Positions 35,162 to 48,234 of a stretch of DNA of 64,000 bases are shown piece by piece. Below the pieces are notes generated by a model. The model was not told where the DNA came from, made no database searches, and was given only the letters and a program-made list of their open reading frames with translations. The position numbers were made by a program, and so were the translations under genes. This DNA comes from Verpa conica (taxonomy: Eukaryota > Ascomycota > Pezizomycetes > Pezizales > Morchellaceae): the NCBI GenBank assembly GCA_033030425.1, contig JAUFSD010000020.1:1240001-1304000 (forward strand). The letters are read 5' to 3'. How positions within the stretch are numbered: position 1 is the stretch's first letter; each line of letters starts with the position of its first letter.

Positions 35162-35395
35162 ATGAGCGCAAGGGAGTCTAGTTCGCAAGATAGTATCATC
35201 GTTATGGTTATTGAAGGAACGATTCTTATAGTGGTGGGAGGGCTTCACCTCCTCGGATGGAACGTTCATTCCCCCACACCCGAGGAACGCCTTCTTTGGA
35301 GAATATGCTTCATCGGAATTGTATTAATCCCGCCTATCGTAGTAATAATTGCCTCAATCAATAGATACGAGAGGAACGTTGGTAAGGCGCTATGA
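35162..35395 (+). pseudogene. C-terminal fragment of a fungal polytopic membrane protein
   Basis: From the ATG at 35162 the frame gives 77 residues with two hydrophobic segments (IIVMVIEGTILIVVGGLHLLGWN and ICFIGIVLIPPIVVIIASI) around a short loop with PTPEERLLWR. The pattern GGLHLLxWN…PTxxExxLWR is, from memory, the conserved C-terminus of a much longer ascomycete membrane-protein family. No upstream exons carrying the other membrane segments are visible, so this is more likely a truncated copy than a complete small gene. Confidence 0.5.
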
Positions 35396-35542
35396 ATAGC
35401 CTACTATGAACGTTATACATACCGACAGCTTTTCTCATACGCTACTACGGAACCACCATGCCTGCGACAGCCGTGCATCGGAATCAGCGAAGGAGGGATA
35501 TCTTCAATACTCGTGGATATTATATACCAACTATGCCCTTAT

Positions 35543-36112
35543 CTATTGTATGTTAACAAATTAAACCGTACATTGGCTGCAACAACACACTACTGGGTAT
35601 AGCTAAGCCTGTAACAACCACAAAAAAAGATAAAAACCTGGAATAAAGTAAAGAATAAGAAATCAGTATTCAGTGATGCACTCTATATAGTATATGGGGT
35701 CAAGTGATCATTCAGTTTCTCTGAATTATTAATATTGTCAGAGGGCTAAAAATGCGAAAACTTAACACTTCTCAACAACAGATCAACAAATGAAAAATTT
35801 AATGATTCTTAGTTAAGTATCTAAACTTAGGACCATAAAGATTACAATCATGCAATAAAATAATTTTTGTCTACATGCTAAAGTACATAACTCCACAAGT
35901 ATCTTTACAGTTGCCTAGCCAATTTGAGCCACTCCCCCCACACTTCCTTCCCTATTCTTTTTTTATATGAAGCAAATATCTCAAAAGAACTACCTATTTG
36001 CTTTTCTACCATGATTATAAGTGACTTTGTGTTGAGTTGTTGGTGATTGTTATATCCTATACATCTCAGGCTGGTTGCCATGTACGGTTTAATTTGTTAA
36101 CGTACAATACAT
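35543..36112. mobile_element. ~570-bp non-autonomous element with ~33-bp terminal inverted repeats
   Basis: The left end (TATTGTATGTTAACAAATTA, 35544-35577) and the right end (36077-36110) are inverted copies with three or four differences. The interior is AT-rich and non-coding. The right ~180 bp recur at 37937-38100, including CTTCCCTATTCTTTTT, TTGAGTTGTTG and CCATGTACGGTT. Confidence 0.65.
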
Positions 36113-39100
36113 AGGTGCACTTTTAGTAGTTATGTACGACCTCTGTACTATCTATATTGTTGTTGAGTCATATATCAGTATGCGGGGTCCACCAGCGGAT
36201 GTATTCACAACTTCACGGTGGAATGACTATTGGCCACACCTATAAGAGGTCCTAGTACTAGAGTGGCTGCCTAAGTTGGTCCAGTTGGATATGTTATTAT
36301 TCTTTGTTTCTCGGAGTTCATTCCTTCCCGTGACTCTAATCCCATTATCTTCATTGGAATAGATATACTCTCTCCCAAACCTTACAGGCCTCTGAAAAAG
36401 ACTGATTTGTTCTATATATCCCCTTTCTATTTTTATAACAATTAGAATGCTTTTTTCTGTTGATTATAGACAAACCCTGCTGCCTCTAATTCGTCTCAAG
36501 ATGTATATTTTTCATTTTTCACTTTGTCTAAGGTGCGCTTTAAAGATCAGGCTACGTTATTATTTTCTTCTAAGTTATTGGGTTTGTGATGTGCTAGTTG
36601 TATTGGTTTGATCGTATGATCTGTTTGTGCGTAGAGGGGGAGGTAAACTGAATTTTTCGTTGATTGTTTATGATAGTTAAACACAAGACATTTCTAATAT
36701 GATCAAACCATCGGTGGTGGCAGTGGATCTAGTTATTACAGATTGAGAGAACAGGAACAGATTTATCGCAGACTCAATATTATATATCTTGCGATCTTTT
36801 CTATTCGGGGCGGTGATGCTAGTTAGCCGATACTTATAACAGATATATGTTTCAGTACAGATATTGGTTTCATACTTGTAGTACCAGTAAAAGATCTGAT
36901 CTGACTAGAGGAACCTATTTTACTTAAGAAAGCACTGCGTGTTACTAAGCTTTAGTCAAATGCTCTTGCTCCCCTAGAATATTTCAATACCTCCATCCCT
37001 ATTTCTAGTATTCCTCTGGAGAATGGTAATCTCGAAAATGCCTTCATATAGACCTCAACGGATTCTATAAGTAAACATAGGCTATAGCGGGAGTGTTATA
37101 GTGATGTACATTTATTGCCGCCGCCTTCGCCGGTGGTGGGAGGCTTCATGCTAGATACACATACCACGTGCTCTAGAGTATCTTAGATTAGATCCACTTC
37201 GCTCATATATACAACCCTAACCCACGGCTGAGCTTTCCTTTCCTTTCCTGTCTTTCTTCCATATCCTGTATCATAGATAGAACAAACTATACTCGCTATC
37301 ACTTTAAAAAATATCAAGTACGTGATAGTAGGGTAGATACTGCTTTCATGACAGACATCAAATTATTTAACTAGTGGTGTAATATGTTAGCTATGTGTGT
37401 CGGCCTAGAGACCTCCGTTTCAGGAACATTTACGTCTAGGCTCATTCATGGTTATGAAGGTATTACAAGATATACAGTAAGCTTACCTTGTTCATCAAAG
37501 CTTTCCTCCGTTACCAAGTGCACATACTCATAAATCGGTAATCTGTCAAACCACCCATGATACTTTTCCCACTAGGACTACTCCACCGGGAAGCCATTCG
37601 CCATCGCATTGTTCTTAAATACGTTTAAAAGGGCTGAATCCCACCACTGTTACCGGTTTGGCTAACTAAGCTACAACACTCCTACGGAGCGGTGAGTAAG
37701 GAAAAAGGTTCGGGTAACTCCGTCCCACCAAACCTGGGCACTATAATGACTTCAGTCTTGAAATGCAGATAACACAGGCCACAAATATATTCCCTCGCCA
37801 GATAATTAGAGCCATGGTAGAGCAGTTTATCGTATATGGGAGTTCAAGAACTTATTGCCAGTAGCGACTTTGAGAGTAATTGCGAGTATACGGTTGAGAT
37901 CTCAGCTATAGTTATTACTTTCTCCGGTCAGTGGTTTTCCGAACTCCCATACTCCCTTCCCTATTCTTTTTGTATATAAAGCTAGGGTTTACAAAGAGGT
38001 ATCTATTTGATTTTCTATTATTATTTAAGTGTCTTTATATCGAGTTGTTGCAATTGGTGGTTGCTATCCATGTACGGTTAATTTATCAAAGTACGGTAGA
38101 TTAGAACAGGGTTAGGGTATCCTTTCTCCTTTTCTTTCCACTTCTCTATCTACCGCATTAGCTAATAGGACCCATAATTATAAGAGCCTGTCCAAGCAAA
38201 TATAGCTATGAGACCTTACCGAAAACAGTCCGACTATAGTGTTTTCGCAACCCAACATACCACGCAAAGACCTTCTTGTCTTTCCTCTGCCCCTCGGGAA
38301 TATAAATTGCCTCAACAAGTTGCGGACTTTGCTACTTGTTTTACTTATCGTGATCATGGGTTCCGCCCATTAATATTATACCCTATCATAAACAAACATA
38401 TAACATACATACTACCCCATGTTTTCCTACGCTGACGAATAGTGTGGTCGACGAGGCTGCACGAGCGGCCCCGAGCCACATGAAGCAGCATAAGTTTTGG
38501 TGGCTAGAGGCCGCCTCGTGGACCCCACTACTAACGAAGTTTCAATACTGCACTCAAAATAGAGTAAGTCTCGTTTCCCCCGAGCTATTTAACCAATAAT
38601 TACTCTCAATCGGAGTACCTAGGGCTAATAGTATCGTGATAATATATGTTATGAACAGTTTAATGCCGGTAGGGTCCTTTATCGTAGTATCCCCATCGTA
38701 CGTTCGTTTAGCGATAAAAGCCGGTAAAAAGAAAGATGGTAACAAATAGAGGGTGTAGTTTGACTTGGTAAACTTTGTGAGTTAGTAGATTTATGCTCAA
38801 TAAAAACAGGTAGTTATTATACCACCAGTGACAGGCGCCCTATGATTTCCATGTAAACGCTCTTGACAGTGAGGGGCCACCCAAGGCTGGCACTGGTATG
38901 TCAATATACCAGCTCCACCCAACAGTATCCCAACCGGCCAGATATTAGTATGTCTGGTTAAAACGTAGGATCATTTAGACTCCTAAAAATAGTTCAACTC
39001 CCTAGAGCCTATACGGTTGAATTAGGACCAAGCTTTATGAGGCCTGTGTTAAGGGAAAGGTACAGTTTTATGGATGTAGTATATATTAATGAGGCGGTTT

Positions 39101-42100
39101 GTGTGCTTCTAGAACATGCCTCGGTTGGTTCCTAATGGAGAATATTACCCGGTGTATGTGTTGGAAGCGTTTGCTATCCTGCAGCAACATTGGGGCATGA
39201 ATTTCTTCTATTACACGTAGTCAGCCCAACATGTCTCTCCTAACCTTCAAGGGATCTTATCCGCCGACCGCGGCCGCTAGTACCTCGGAGGACCCATGTG
39301 TTTGTGTTTATGAGGAGTTGGCCACACCTCACACAGACCCAAACAGGATCCTTGAATATGCCGACGAAATCACAATCATGGGGGTCATATCATTCTTGTA
39401 TGACTAAGAAGTGGAATAAGTATTCTCATATAAATGCCACGGTAAATCCATCAGATAGTGGTACCAAACTAGCCTAGACTAGTCCTAGTTCTAACTATCT
39501 GGTCGCTTGCCTCACTCTCTGGATATGCCTTGGTAATTATTTCACCCACAATACTTATCACTTGTTGTAAATTGACTTTCTAAACTTCTAGAATACTATG
39601 AACAAGTAATATCACCCATAATAACAGGCGTTGAATAAGAGCGAGTTGGTAGCGAATAACCGGGGCAATGTCCTTTGCTTATGAATCATTTGCCGGCAGG
39701 AAAAGCGAGGTTAATGGCGCTGAAAATTCAATTTATCGAGACAGTCGTGAGGGAAAGGTAGAGAAATTTCTAGAAATGAGCAATAGTAGCTATTTCTTAT
39801 CGGAGCGACCAAGTGAGGTACAAGGCACCATTTCGGGTGGTATTGATTCGAGCTATAAACAGTGATGGAGGGGAGTTATTTGGTGATGGTAGAGGCACTT
39901 ACTCCTAATATTCAGCTCGTGGGAGTCTATTCACTTAAGCAGCCTTACAATAGATTAGGTATCCCTAGTCTCAAGAATTCATTCATCAGTTAGCACTCGA
40001 TCATAGGTTATCACTCAATCTACAATCTTCAGTCCTACTATGCCCCTAAAATGAATGAATAAGTACATGGGACTATACCTCCTATTTCCTCAACAATGCG
40101 CTTCAGGCCTAAAATATATCCGATATCTGCTTCGCCTCTTTTGCCCCCCCCCCTCGGTTACAATACTACCAGGCCTTTGCCTACTCCCCCTAAAGTTAGC
40201 GAGGGTTATTGATCTACAACTCAGGAGTATACGTATAATTGGTTACCCCTGCCTTTGAATGAAAGCGCTAGCACCCCGGACAATAAAATTCTCCTACAAA
40301 ACAGCGCATACGAGTGGTAATCTAAGGGGTCTAGGTGCAAGATAAATGGAAAATACTCCTATCCTGGTCCGTGGATCTACCTTGCCATTCCCCATATAAT
40401 TCTGATTAGTGTTGACGGTGGTGAAACGGGTTAGTGGTACAAGCTGGTACAGCCTGTGGTACACAGTATTCTAGGTAGTACAAAGCCGTTAGGGGTAGGA
40501 AATTCGTTACCGGTCGGCATTTAGCCATTTGCCTTAAAGTGAGCCGATGTTAATCTGGTGAGTCAATGCTCCACCAATAGAACTCAATAGTACTAGTTTG
40601 AACACTCTATTCTGTAAATACATGTTCGCCCTTTGGCGATATATCAGGTACTGCTGTTACTATCGCAGGATGAACACACACATATAAACACAATATCAGG
40701 CCGGTAGGGTCGGAAAGGCTTGTGCATACTTCAATGAGTAACTATTGAGAATACTGAATTTTCCTAATGATATTTAATTCATATAATTTACCAATAATTA
40801 CATACAGGGTTTTTTTTTAATTCTGTTGACTGAAGTAACTATCACCAAACAGCTATCTTTAGTTGTGGGGACAAGCGTTAATTCAATTCGCCAGTAGCTC
40901 CAACACTTCCATCATACAATAAGTAAAATCATAAACACAAAAAGACGATTCTACGTAATTGCGGTATCTCTGTAGTGAAACTTGTTATTGCACCCTGAGG
41001 CTCTGCTGCCCCGGCTAACCGGCACTACGGGACGCGCGCCGCCAAGCCCAGGGGCACAGTTACCTTGGTAAATCCCTGACAGTTGGATTTCTTGACTGCT
41101 GCTAGAATATCTGGCGCGAGTAGATCAGCAGCGAAAGGCCTGTTGGGGTGCTGTTATGCTGCTGCCATGTGGCTAGACAGTAATGTGCCCCCTTGATCCA
41201 GATGTCAATCTCTGCCATGACCCTCGCTTAGTATATAACCCCCACCACACACGGCTCACATATCCTATTCTTGTAGGACTTGGTAATACCGGTGCTGTGT
41301 CCGATTGCTTTAACGATTGATATGCTTAGGATCTTCTAAGGGGAGAAATAACTCACAAAATGCGTACATAGAGTGAGGGTTTTAGAAAAATTATCATTGC
41401 ATAGTCGGCATGATAATCAAACTTTTTAAAAATCTAATGGGGCTGTGCAGCGGTCTTTTGCGTATTTGGATTGTAAACCTTTCAATTATTGATATTATCC
41501 ATATACTGGACTTGGGGTTACACCTATTTGGATTCTGCTCAACGGCGGCACAAGCGCCCGTTACATTTTCCGTTACATTTTATATCGTGTAACAGAAGGT
41601 TTAGATGCATGCTCGAAGTAGCTACTTTGTTCACATGTTATTAGTACACTTGATTATAGGGTCGGGGGTTCAGTTGTGAGGTAGGGCACCGGAACACTAC
41701 CACCCGGTACCAGACCGACGAGCTTATTTTCTTGTTAGTGTTACAGAAACCTATCAGACTAGGATAGGATTTTGAAATCGGAAGTGTCTCCATTAGAGCC
41801 ACTACTTCATTGGGGAGGTGTAATAGTGCTGCTGGGAGGGGGTGTCTACAAGTGCTTTTACGGGGTAGAACCCGGATCAAGAGAAGCACAATGCTGCAAG
41901 ACAGCCTGTATTGGGTAGCCCCCAATACTGTTCTGTAACAGATCAAGCTAGTGCAGTCTGGAGTGTGTACGACTTGTAGTTCTAACCAGCGCGGGGTTAT
42001 ACGTACGCTATCAACCTTTGTACCTGTGCTACCTGTACCCCCGGGGGTTGCTCAGCATTACGTACTGGCCATAGCATGATGAAAATAACTGCTACTCCCG

Positions 42101-42715
42101 CGTGTTCTGTCTCTAGATCTTGCGTTTCCGATCGGTACTATAACCTTGTCCATAAATTTACGCCAAGTTGTCCAGCCAATCATAGCTATCCACTGGGAAG
42201 TCGTCGGTTTGGGTGGATGACCTTTAATTTTGTCATTAAGTATATTTACTAAGGTTTTTTTCATGATATCAGTGCTAGAATTAGGTAACTAATTTGTTCA
42301 AGTAAGGATGTGTAGAATATGAAGTCTACATAGTTGACGGCTTTCGTGAAGTTATCAGTATACAGGACTGTATATCCCCTGGATAGTACAGTTACATTGT
42401 TCAATATGGCCCCCAAACTCGCGCCGTTACCGCGAGTCAGACTTCTAGGGATATCCCAACTGATCGAGCACTGCCTAGTTGCCGAAGCAAGGGGAAGCGA
42501 GATAAAACAGCTTAATCGATTTAGGGGTCAATGAAGAGGCTTAAATACCTGATGCCCTAATAACCAGTACTTTTCCCACCACCTTGTATCTCACTGAGCC
42601 AACCCTCAGATTTTACTTGATCTAGCCACTCATTTTTTCAACACTCTTTTTTTTCAAATTTCTCTTCTTTCAACACTGGTCACCACGACTACTACATCTG
42701 TCTCTATTGGAAAGT
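36113..42715. other. 6.6-kb gene-free AT-rich region
   Basis: No gene is supported on either strand. Contents are a partial copy of the TIR element (37937-38100), TTAGGG-type motifs at 37213-37223 and 38108-38117, a GC-rich hairpin-like block at 38440-38525 (GTCGACGAGGC…GCCTCGTGGAC) and a GC island at 40990-41070. Small frames such as 39668-39865 and 42058-42264 lack features and context. Confidence 0.45.
37937..38100. repeat. Truncated copy of the 570-bp TIR element (right end only)
   Basis: Collinear with 35931-36110 and more diverged. The terminal repeat reads CCATGTACGGTTAATTTATC. The left part is absent. Confidence 0.6.
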
Positions 42716-43887
42716 ATGGGGAACTCTCTTAGTGTCAACTATTGTGCAACCCAGGACCAACCGGTATCATGTGACCTCCCTGGGCCTGGGGAATTCGGAC
42801 CAAATGGAGATGTTGCGGGTATTGGGGTAAGATATCTTGTCTCGATTAGACATGCAGTACATTGCTGTGGTACGGTGTGAGTTTTACTGACTCTAAACAG
42901 GTTGTTTACTCATTTATCGCCTCAGTCTTTGCAACTTTAATTGTAGCCGCTTTAATTCTCTTGAACGAAGGCTACGACCTATTCGCCGCCACATTCGGTG
43001 GGAACTACGAGAGGCTTGAAAGGCGGAGGTAACCTTACCACGTTGTATATTCATGTGACTATTTGAATCTAATAGCACTTAGACGCGCGCCGCAAGAAAG
43101 CTTTCGACAGGTCCTTGAGGCTGTCGTTCTCAGTCTCAGTGACCAACAGTTCATTACCGGTATATCATTAATGATCATCACACTGTTCCAGATGGGGTGT
43201 AGTGTTTCAGCCTACCACTATGACATTATATGTGAACTAGTTATCATGTCTACCATCACGCATATGGCCTCTTTACTGGTTATTGGGGGTTACTTCCGTA
43301 ACATATTACTCGGTCCAGCCAGATTCTTGCTCGTCATCATAACCCTCGGCCTCGGCTTCAGGATGTTCTTGAACCGGAGAAATGCGAGCTTCCCCACTCA
43401 GGTCCCAGGCAATGATACAATGCTGGCGCCCAGTATACTTTTACCAATACCTTGCTTCATTTCAGAGAACGGTACCGACCTTGCAAGTCTCATTGGTACA
43501 GACCAGGGCGGAACATACTCCTTCTCTGGTTTTGCAAGGTACATCATTGTGTTCTTTTTCAGCGTTTGCGCGTTTGTGTTGGCACCAGTCCATGCGGTCT
43601 TTACTGCACCTCATAGAAACGATGCGCACCTGACGCATCGTCAGTGGACTTTTGTTTTCCGTATTGTTGCTCTTATTGCTGCTATTGTTATCGCATCCCT
43701 CTCGCTCCGTAAAGTACTTGATTTGCGGTCCTGGATGAAGGGCTCGGAGTGGCCGGAAGATATGTCTGAGTATGAGTGGAACTCTTTTGGACAGGCCCTT
43801 CCGATGCTTTTACTCGTACTTACCCCACTGGCTTTCCTTGAAACTTTAGCTGGTATGTCATCCACCCTTGTTAAAACTGTGCTATGA
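42716..43887 (+). CDS. Polytopic membrane protein of an uncharacterised ascomycete family
   Basis: Three exons, 42716-42826, 42901-43028 and 43083-43887 (introns 74 and 54 bp, phases 0 and 2), encode 347 aa. Exon 1 carries the conserved N-terminus leading to NGDVAGIG. Exon 2 has TM1 (VVYSFIASVFATLIVAALIL). Exon 3 starts with the diagnostic SLSDQQFITGISLMI and YHYDIICELVIMSTITHMAS and continues with further hydrophobic segments (near LLVIITLGLGFRMFL, ARYIIVFFFSVCAFVLAPVH, VALIAAIVIASLSL and ALPMLLLVLTPLAFL), about seven in all. The LSDQQ…TG motif is typical of a widespread fungal family with no assigned function. It presumably lies in the plasma or another membrane. The gene is intact and isolated, with more than 3 kb to the next gene on the right. 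Confidence 0.85.
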
Positions 43888-46800
43888 AGGGTAGAGCTAA
43901 TGGATCTACTAGATACTCTTAAGGAGAAGGGTATAATAGGGCAGACAGGGCAGATGGATAAACGTGTTGATTGATAGGTCGTCCTAAGCCTCGATATGAT
44001 GTATGTATTAGCAAATACGCTCGGTTGGGAGACTCCTAGCAAGGTAGACTACAATACCAGGGACAGCTCTATCTTTTCAAGACATGTATGAGGGGACATT
44101 TATGTAATATTTTATTAACCTACCGATAATCTGATTCTTTTAATCTACGCGACGGGATAGATGTTACTTTACCTTTTAGATCTTATTAGGCTAACACGAT
44201 ACAACAATTATGTACCTTCATTTATGTGATGAGATATTACTAGTGATCTTTCCCGTCGAGAACCTGTATACCTCATCTGGTAAGAGCTATTGATTATAAA
44301 AATTATGTTTCTTGGGTAAATATATTCCATTTCTTAGTAGTCCGTGGTCCGCAGCTAGTAGGTGTCTGAGTGGAAGCCTACAATAGCCTCTATAAGTCGA
44401 TACAAGTATCTCAGGAAACGCCATTAAGATCAATCAATTATGATATGTTACTCTTATGATATCTCTGCTAAGTACTCACAGTCACTAGGTAGGTATGTTC
44501 GTGATATGGTTTCAGATGACGAAATTTTCCTCAGCGGCACCCTCCATCTGTTTAAAGGTGTATTGTAAACCAACATAGAAAGATAAAAGTCTTCTCTAAA
44601 TTAATAGTAAATCTCCACTACTTGAGGTATCTATATATTTTATTTGAAACTGTTCATGTGTTCATTTTTCGATAATTTTTAAAGCTTATTGTATATTTCT
44701 TTGGCCCCCTCTAGGTGATGTATATGGAAATTAGTCTGGGCGGCAGAATTAGCATTTTTAGGCATAGTTTAGTATTTCTTTTACAGTGGGAACATGAATT
44801 AGGGTCTTGTATAATCTCCAAAAATAGTTTATAATATGAAACATCTGTTTCGCGTATATTATTATGTGGTGAACCGATGGTTTTTTTCATTAAGCTCTAA
44901 GGTGGCGTTATATACAGCACTAGTCGCTCTTCCGGGTTCCTGCTACGCTCAACCTAAACCCCTAACCCTGACCGCAGGCCACCTAGCAGTATACAACTAT
45001 GCTCAATAAGGAAACCTCCCGTAGTCCTTCTATTTCCCTTTATGTCTGCCCCAAATTCTTTGGCACTCAAGGATGGTCTATTTAATTTTATTTGGCTATA
45101 ACTGCATGTAGTGGTTGACAAAAGCCGACCGACAAAACTATTAACCAATGTTTGTAATCGTCCGGGGCCCCCGAGAAATTTGCAGACCAGAAGGACTGTC
45201 CGTCTAGGGCAAGATAAAGATGAACTGTAGATCATTGACAGATTATACCGAGGCCCATGGGTATAACTATTGTCAGTTGTCCTCAATAGAGCCCTAGTCT
45301 GTCTAAAACTATTTACTAGGACAGGCTACAGCTATAGTGTGTCCGGTTATTGGGTGCAGGACGAACAGACTATCTCACTACAAACATTACTAGTAACTAC
45401 AAAAGACTCTGGGTGGTGCGGGATGAATTAGTTAGAAACAGGTTATTGTATCCAATGGGACTCAACCCAGTCACTATTATAACTGTGATAATATCTGTTC
45501 TGGTGCTGTTACCTGACTAATCTAAAATTCTCTATATCGATTATACGCTCAAGTACTAAATACCAAGATAACGTCACTATAGGTGTCATGCTATGATGTG
45601 GCGCTGAGGCGTAGGTGGCTTGTTTACGAAGACTTGGCACGCTAGTAGCTAGATATATCTTCTCTCTTGGTGACGAGATGATCATCATACATTACATCCA
45701 ATTCTCTCCTCTTTAAAAGAAGAAGTGCCCCCCGTGCCAAGAGAGGAGCGTGATCTGACAGTAGGGGGGGCAAAGGTAACCGCGGATCTGCATAGAAACC
45801 TAGTTGAGCCTCGTCATGGCCCAGCCGAACTCTGGTTTAAACGTACCTAATATTTGAGATACATAGAGGGTATATAACCCATTTTTATAGCGTCTCTTTT
45901 GATTTTTACATCTTTATCTATAGTCATTGTGGGGTAGTAGTACTCATTTGAGCTCTCCTCTAGGTATTTGTTGCTATGTGAATCTGCGGTTACTTTGTCT
46001 CTCTATCATAGTTTTCTGTTTATAGTTATTATATACCCAAACCCCTACCAATTAGGGTATTTGGAGGTACTTTAGGAAAAGTGTAAGTATTGGAAGGATT
46101 CCTTTCATGATGTAGGCCAATCTCATATGCCACGTCATAGCCGCTGGGGTAGTCACAATAGGGCTAGTTTCTGTTACCAGACTTACCACCAATCCTAATA
46201 TATGTAGATGCTATAACTGCAAGGCTTTTCTACATGGAAAGTGTCACCGATAATGATCGCCGAATTTACCTAATACGAGTCAAGTACTAAACCAGCACGG
46301 CCTTTGCCGGCGTTAGTGCGCTAGGGCTTGCAGGTGGCGTAAGGCTGGTGCGGGAGTCTCCTTGGTGGCGCTTTTGCGGGGCATATTCTGCGACATTCCT
46401 ATTAAACCAGTCAAACCAAAGGAGTAATTGTGAGGTCAGATATAATGCCAGTAATCATATCCTTCTACAAAGCACACTGCTTAACCCAGTTTTACCCATA
46501 GCCATAGTAGTGTGATTCGTAGGCTTCGAAGACCCGTGGGTGGTTTCTCATTGTTGGCTTCTGAAGAATGATCTAAATTAATAGAGAGTATACCGCCCTT
46601 AATAGCGCTAAGCTCTCCCAGCTACAGAGTTTGCTGGTAAATTAGTAGAGCTGCATATATATCTAGTTTTGCACAAGGTATATCCCGCATAACCTGCCCA
46701 AGCCCCTCTAACGAACCATATAGTAATACCGATGGATTGGTTCTATCACAGCCTATAATGGAAAAGCAAATTCTCTTGCCAACACACCTGGACAAATCAA

Positions 46801-47152
46801 GTAGTCAACACATATACTACAATCGATGATGTGATATCTACCTACAGTAGGAACATTTCTCATGGCTTTTACGTAAAAATACCACCACCTTAGGTTCAAT
46901 ATCCAGTGACATTTTCATCACTGATAAGCTATTGGCGTTCTCAGCCCGGTACATACCGGGCTCTGTCGGTTAATTATTGCTCAATCGACAGCTATTGCAC
47001 GTCATGTGTATCGTACCTGTGTGTATTACTTTCAGCTTTGATCAGCCATGTATCTAAGGTAGCTTACTGAAAGTTATAAAACCCCCTATTGTCATTTAGA
47101 TTTTACTCATCTCAACTAGCTCCCGATATACTCCTCAAATTAAAATACGGCA
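43888..47152. other. Gene-free region with repeat fragments
   Basis: No gene is supported. A fragment of the GTCCGGGGCCCCC repeat lies at 45150-45215. A telomere-like CCTAAACCCCTAACCCTGA lies at 44953-44971. GC-richer patches lie near 45715-45790 and 46290-46390. The final ~150 bp are the upstream region of the Cys-rich protein gene. Confidence 0.4.
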
Positions 47153-48234
47153 ATGTCTACTACCTCGGCATCAAGCCTCCTACCAGCAACCACCACATCG
47201 AGCACTCAATGTACCAATACCAGACTTATTCCGTGCGGAGATGCTGGCTGCATTGAACCAGAGAAGTGTTGTATCCCACAGATTCCATGTAAGCCCTTAC
47301 ACACCGCCTAACCCTGACGTACAATACTCTGATCACCAGTACTAATTTATATGCCCCAATATAACAGATGCGTGTGCGGCAGGAGCGGCATGTTTCAGGT
47401 TTCAGGCTTATATGGGATGTTATTTGTAAATACACCGCTGCCTTGAGAATAAATGACAAATTATTGACAGATGTAAATAGTACAACGAACGGCATTGCAC
47501 CAATTACAAGGTGCGCTGATTATGCACAAGGCCGGTGCACGGGTAGTATGTGTAGATACTGGTATGTAGGCTCCTTTCAGCTTATTCTATAATGCTTTGC
47601 CCAAGTATCATTAATGAGAGCTATTATTCACTATGTGTGTAGTGCATCAACAGCAAAACCTTCTTGTGCGACAGTGGTCTATGCAAGAGGAGATATGGCC
47701 CTTACAAGACTCATCTGTGACTCTTTTAGTTATTCTATTACAGTAACCTTGACTGCCGACATATCTATACCGACTATTACCTCTCCTACCACAACGACTA
47801 CCACTCCTGCCACAACGACTACCTCTGCTACCACAACGACTACCTCTCCTACATCGATTACTACAACCATTATATCGTCTAGCCCAACCCCCCATATAGA
47901 CACTATAACGACTACATCAAGCCCAATTATATCTACTGGAACAACACCAACAACAGCAACGTCCCCCCCAAGCACATCTAGCACACCGCCGAGGCCCCCA
48001 ACTGGTACCGTTGTTGGGATTAGTCTTGGCGCATTTTTCGGGATAGCGTTTATCCTAGCTCTGGTGGTATATCTATGGAAGAGGAGGGTCGCTATAGCAG
48101 AGCCAGGGGTGACTCCTGTTAACTATCAAATCCCTATACTCCCGACCCAGCAGTATGACACGGGGTGCCAAGACTACTCAATATATCGTCAGCATGCAAC
48201 CACCTCTAATGCACCGGAAGTGTACCAACAATGA
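47153..48234 (+). CDS. Cys-rich single-pass membrane protein with Thr/Ser-rich stalk
   Basis: My model has four exons, 47153-47288, 47368-47425, 47511-47561 and 47643-48234, all in phase, giving 278 aa. The N-terminal ~110 residues contain about 14 Cys (for example CGDAGCIEPEKCC and YACAAGAACF). Residues ~125-190 are almost only Thr, Ser and Pro (TTTTTPATTTTSATTTTT) and suited to O-mannosylation. A single membrane segment follows (GTVVGISLGAFFGIAFILAL), then a basic stop-transfer KRR and a cytoplasmic tail of ~45 residues. The layout resembles fungal cell-surface proteins of the Mid2/WSC sensor type. There is no clear N-terminal signal peptide. The 47426-47510 intron is the least certain. The last exon and its domains are secure. 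Confidence 0.65.

Noticed and set aside
38440..38525. GC-rich hairpin-like block considered as a tRNA or snoRNA
   Set aside because: No tRNA A/B boxes or T-loop GGTTCRANNCC, and no C/D or H/ACA boxes in the right spacing.
47647..47984. Minus-strand Val- or Gly/Arg-rich frames opposite the Thr-rich stalk
   Set aside because: They are the complement of ACN-rich codons. The plus-strand frame has the Cys domain and membrane segment.
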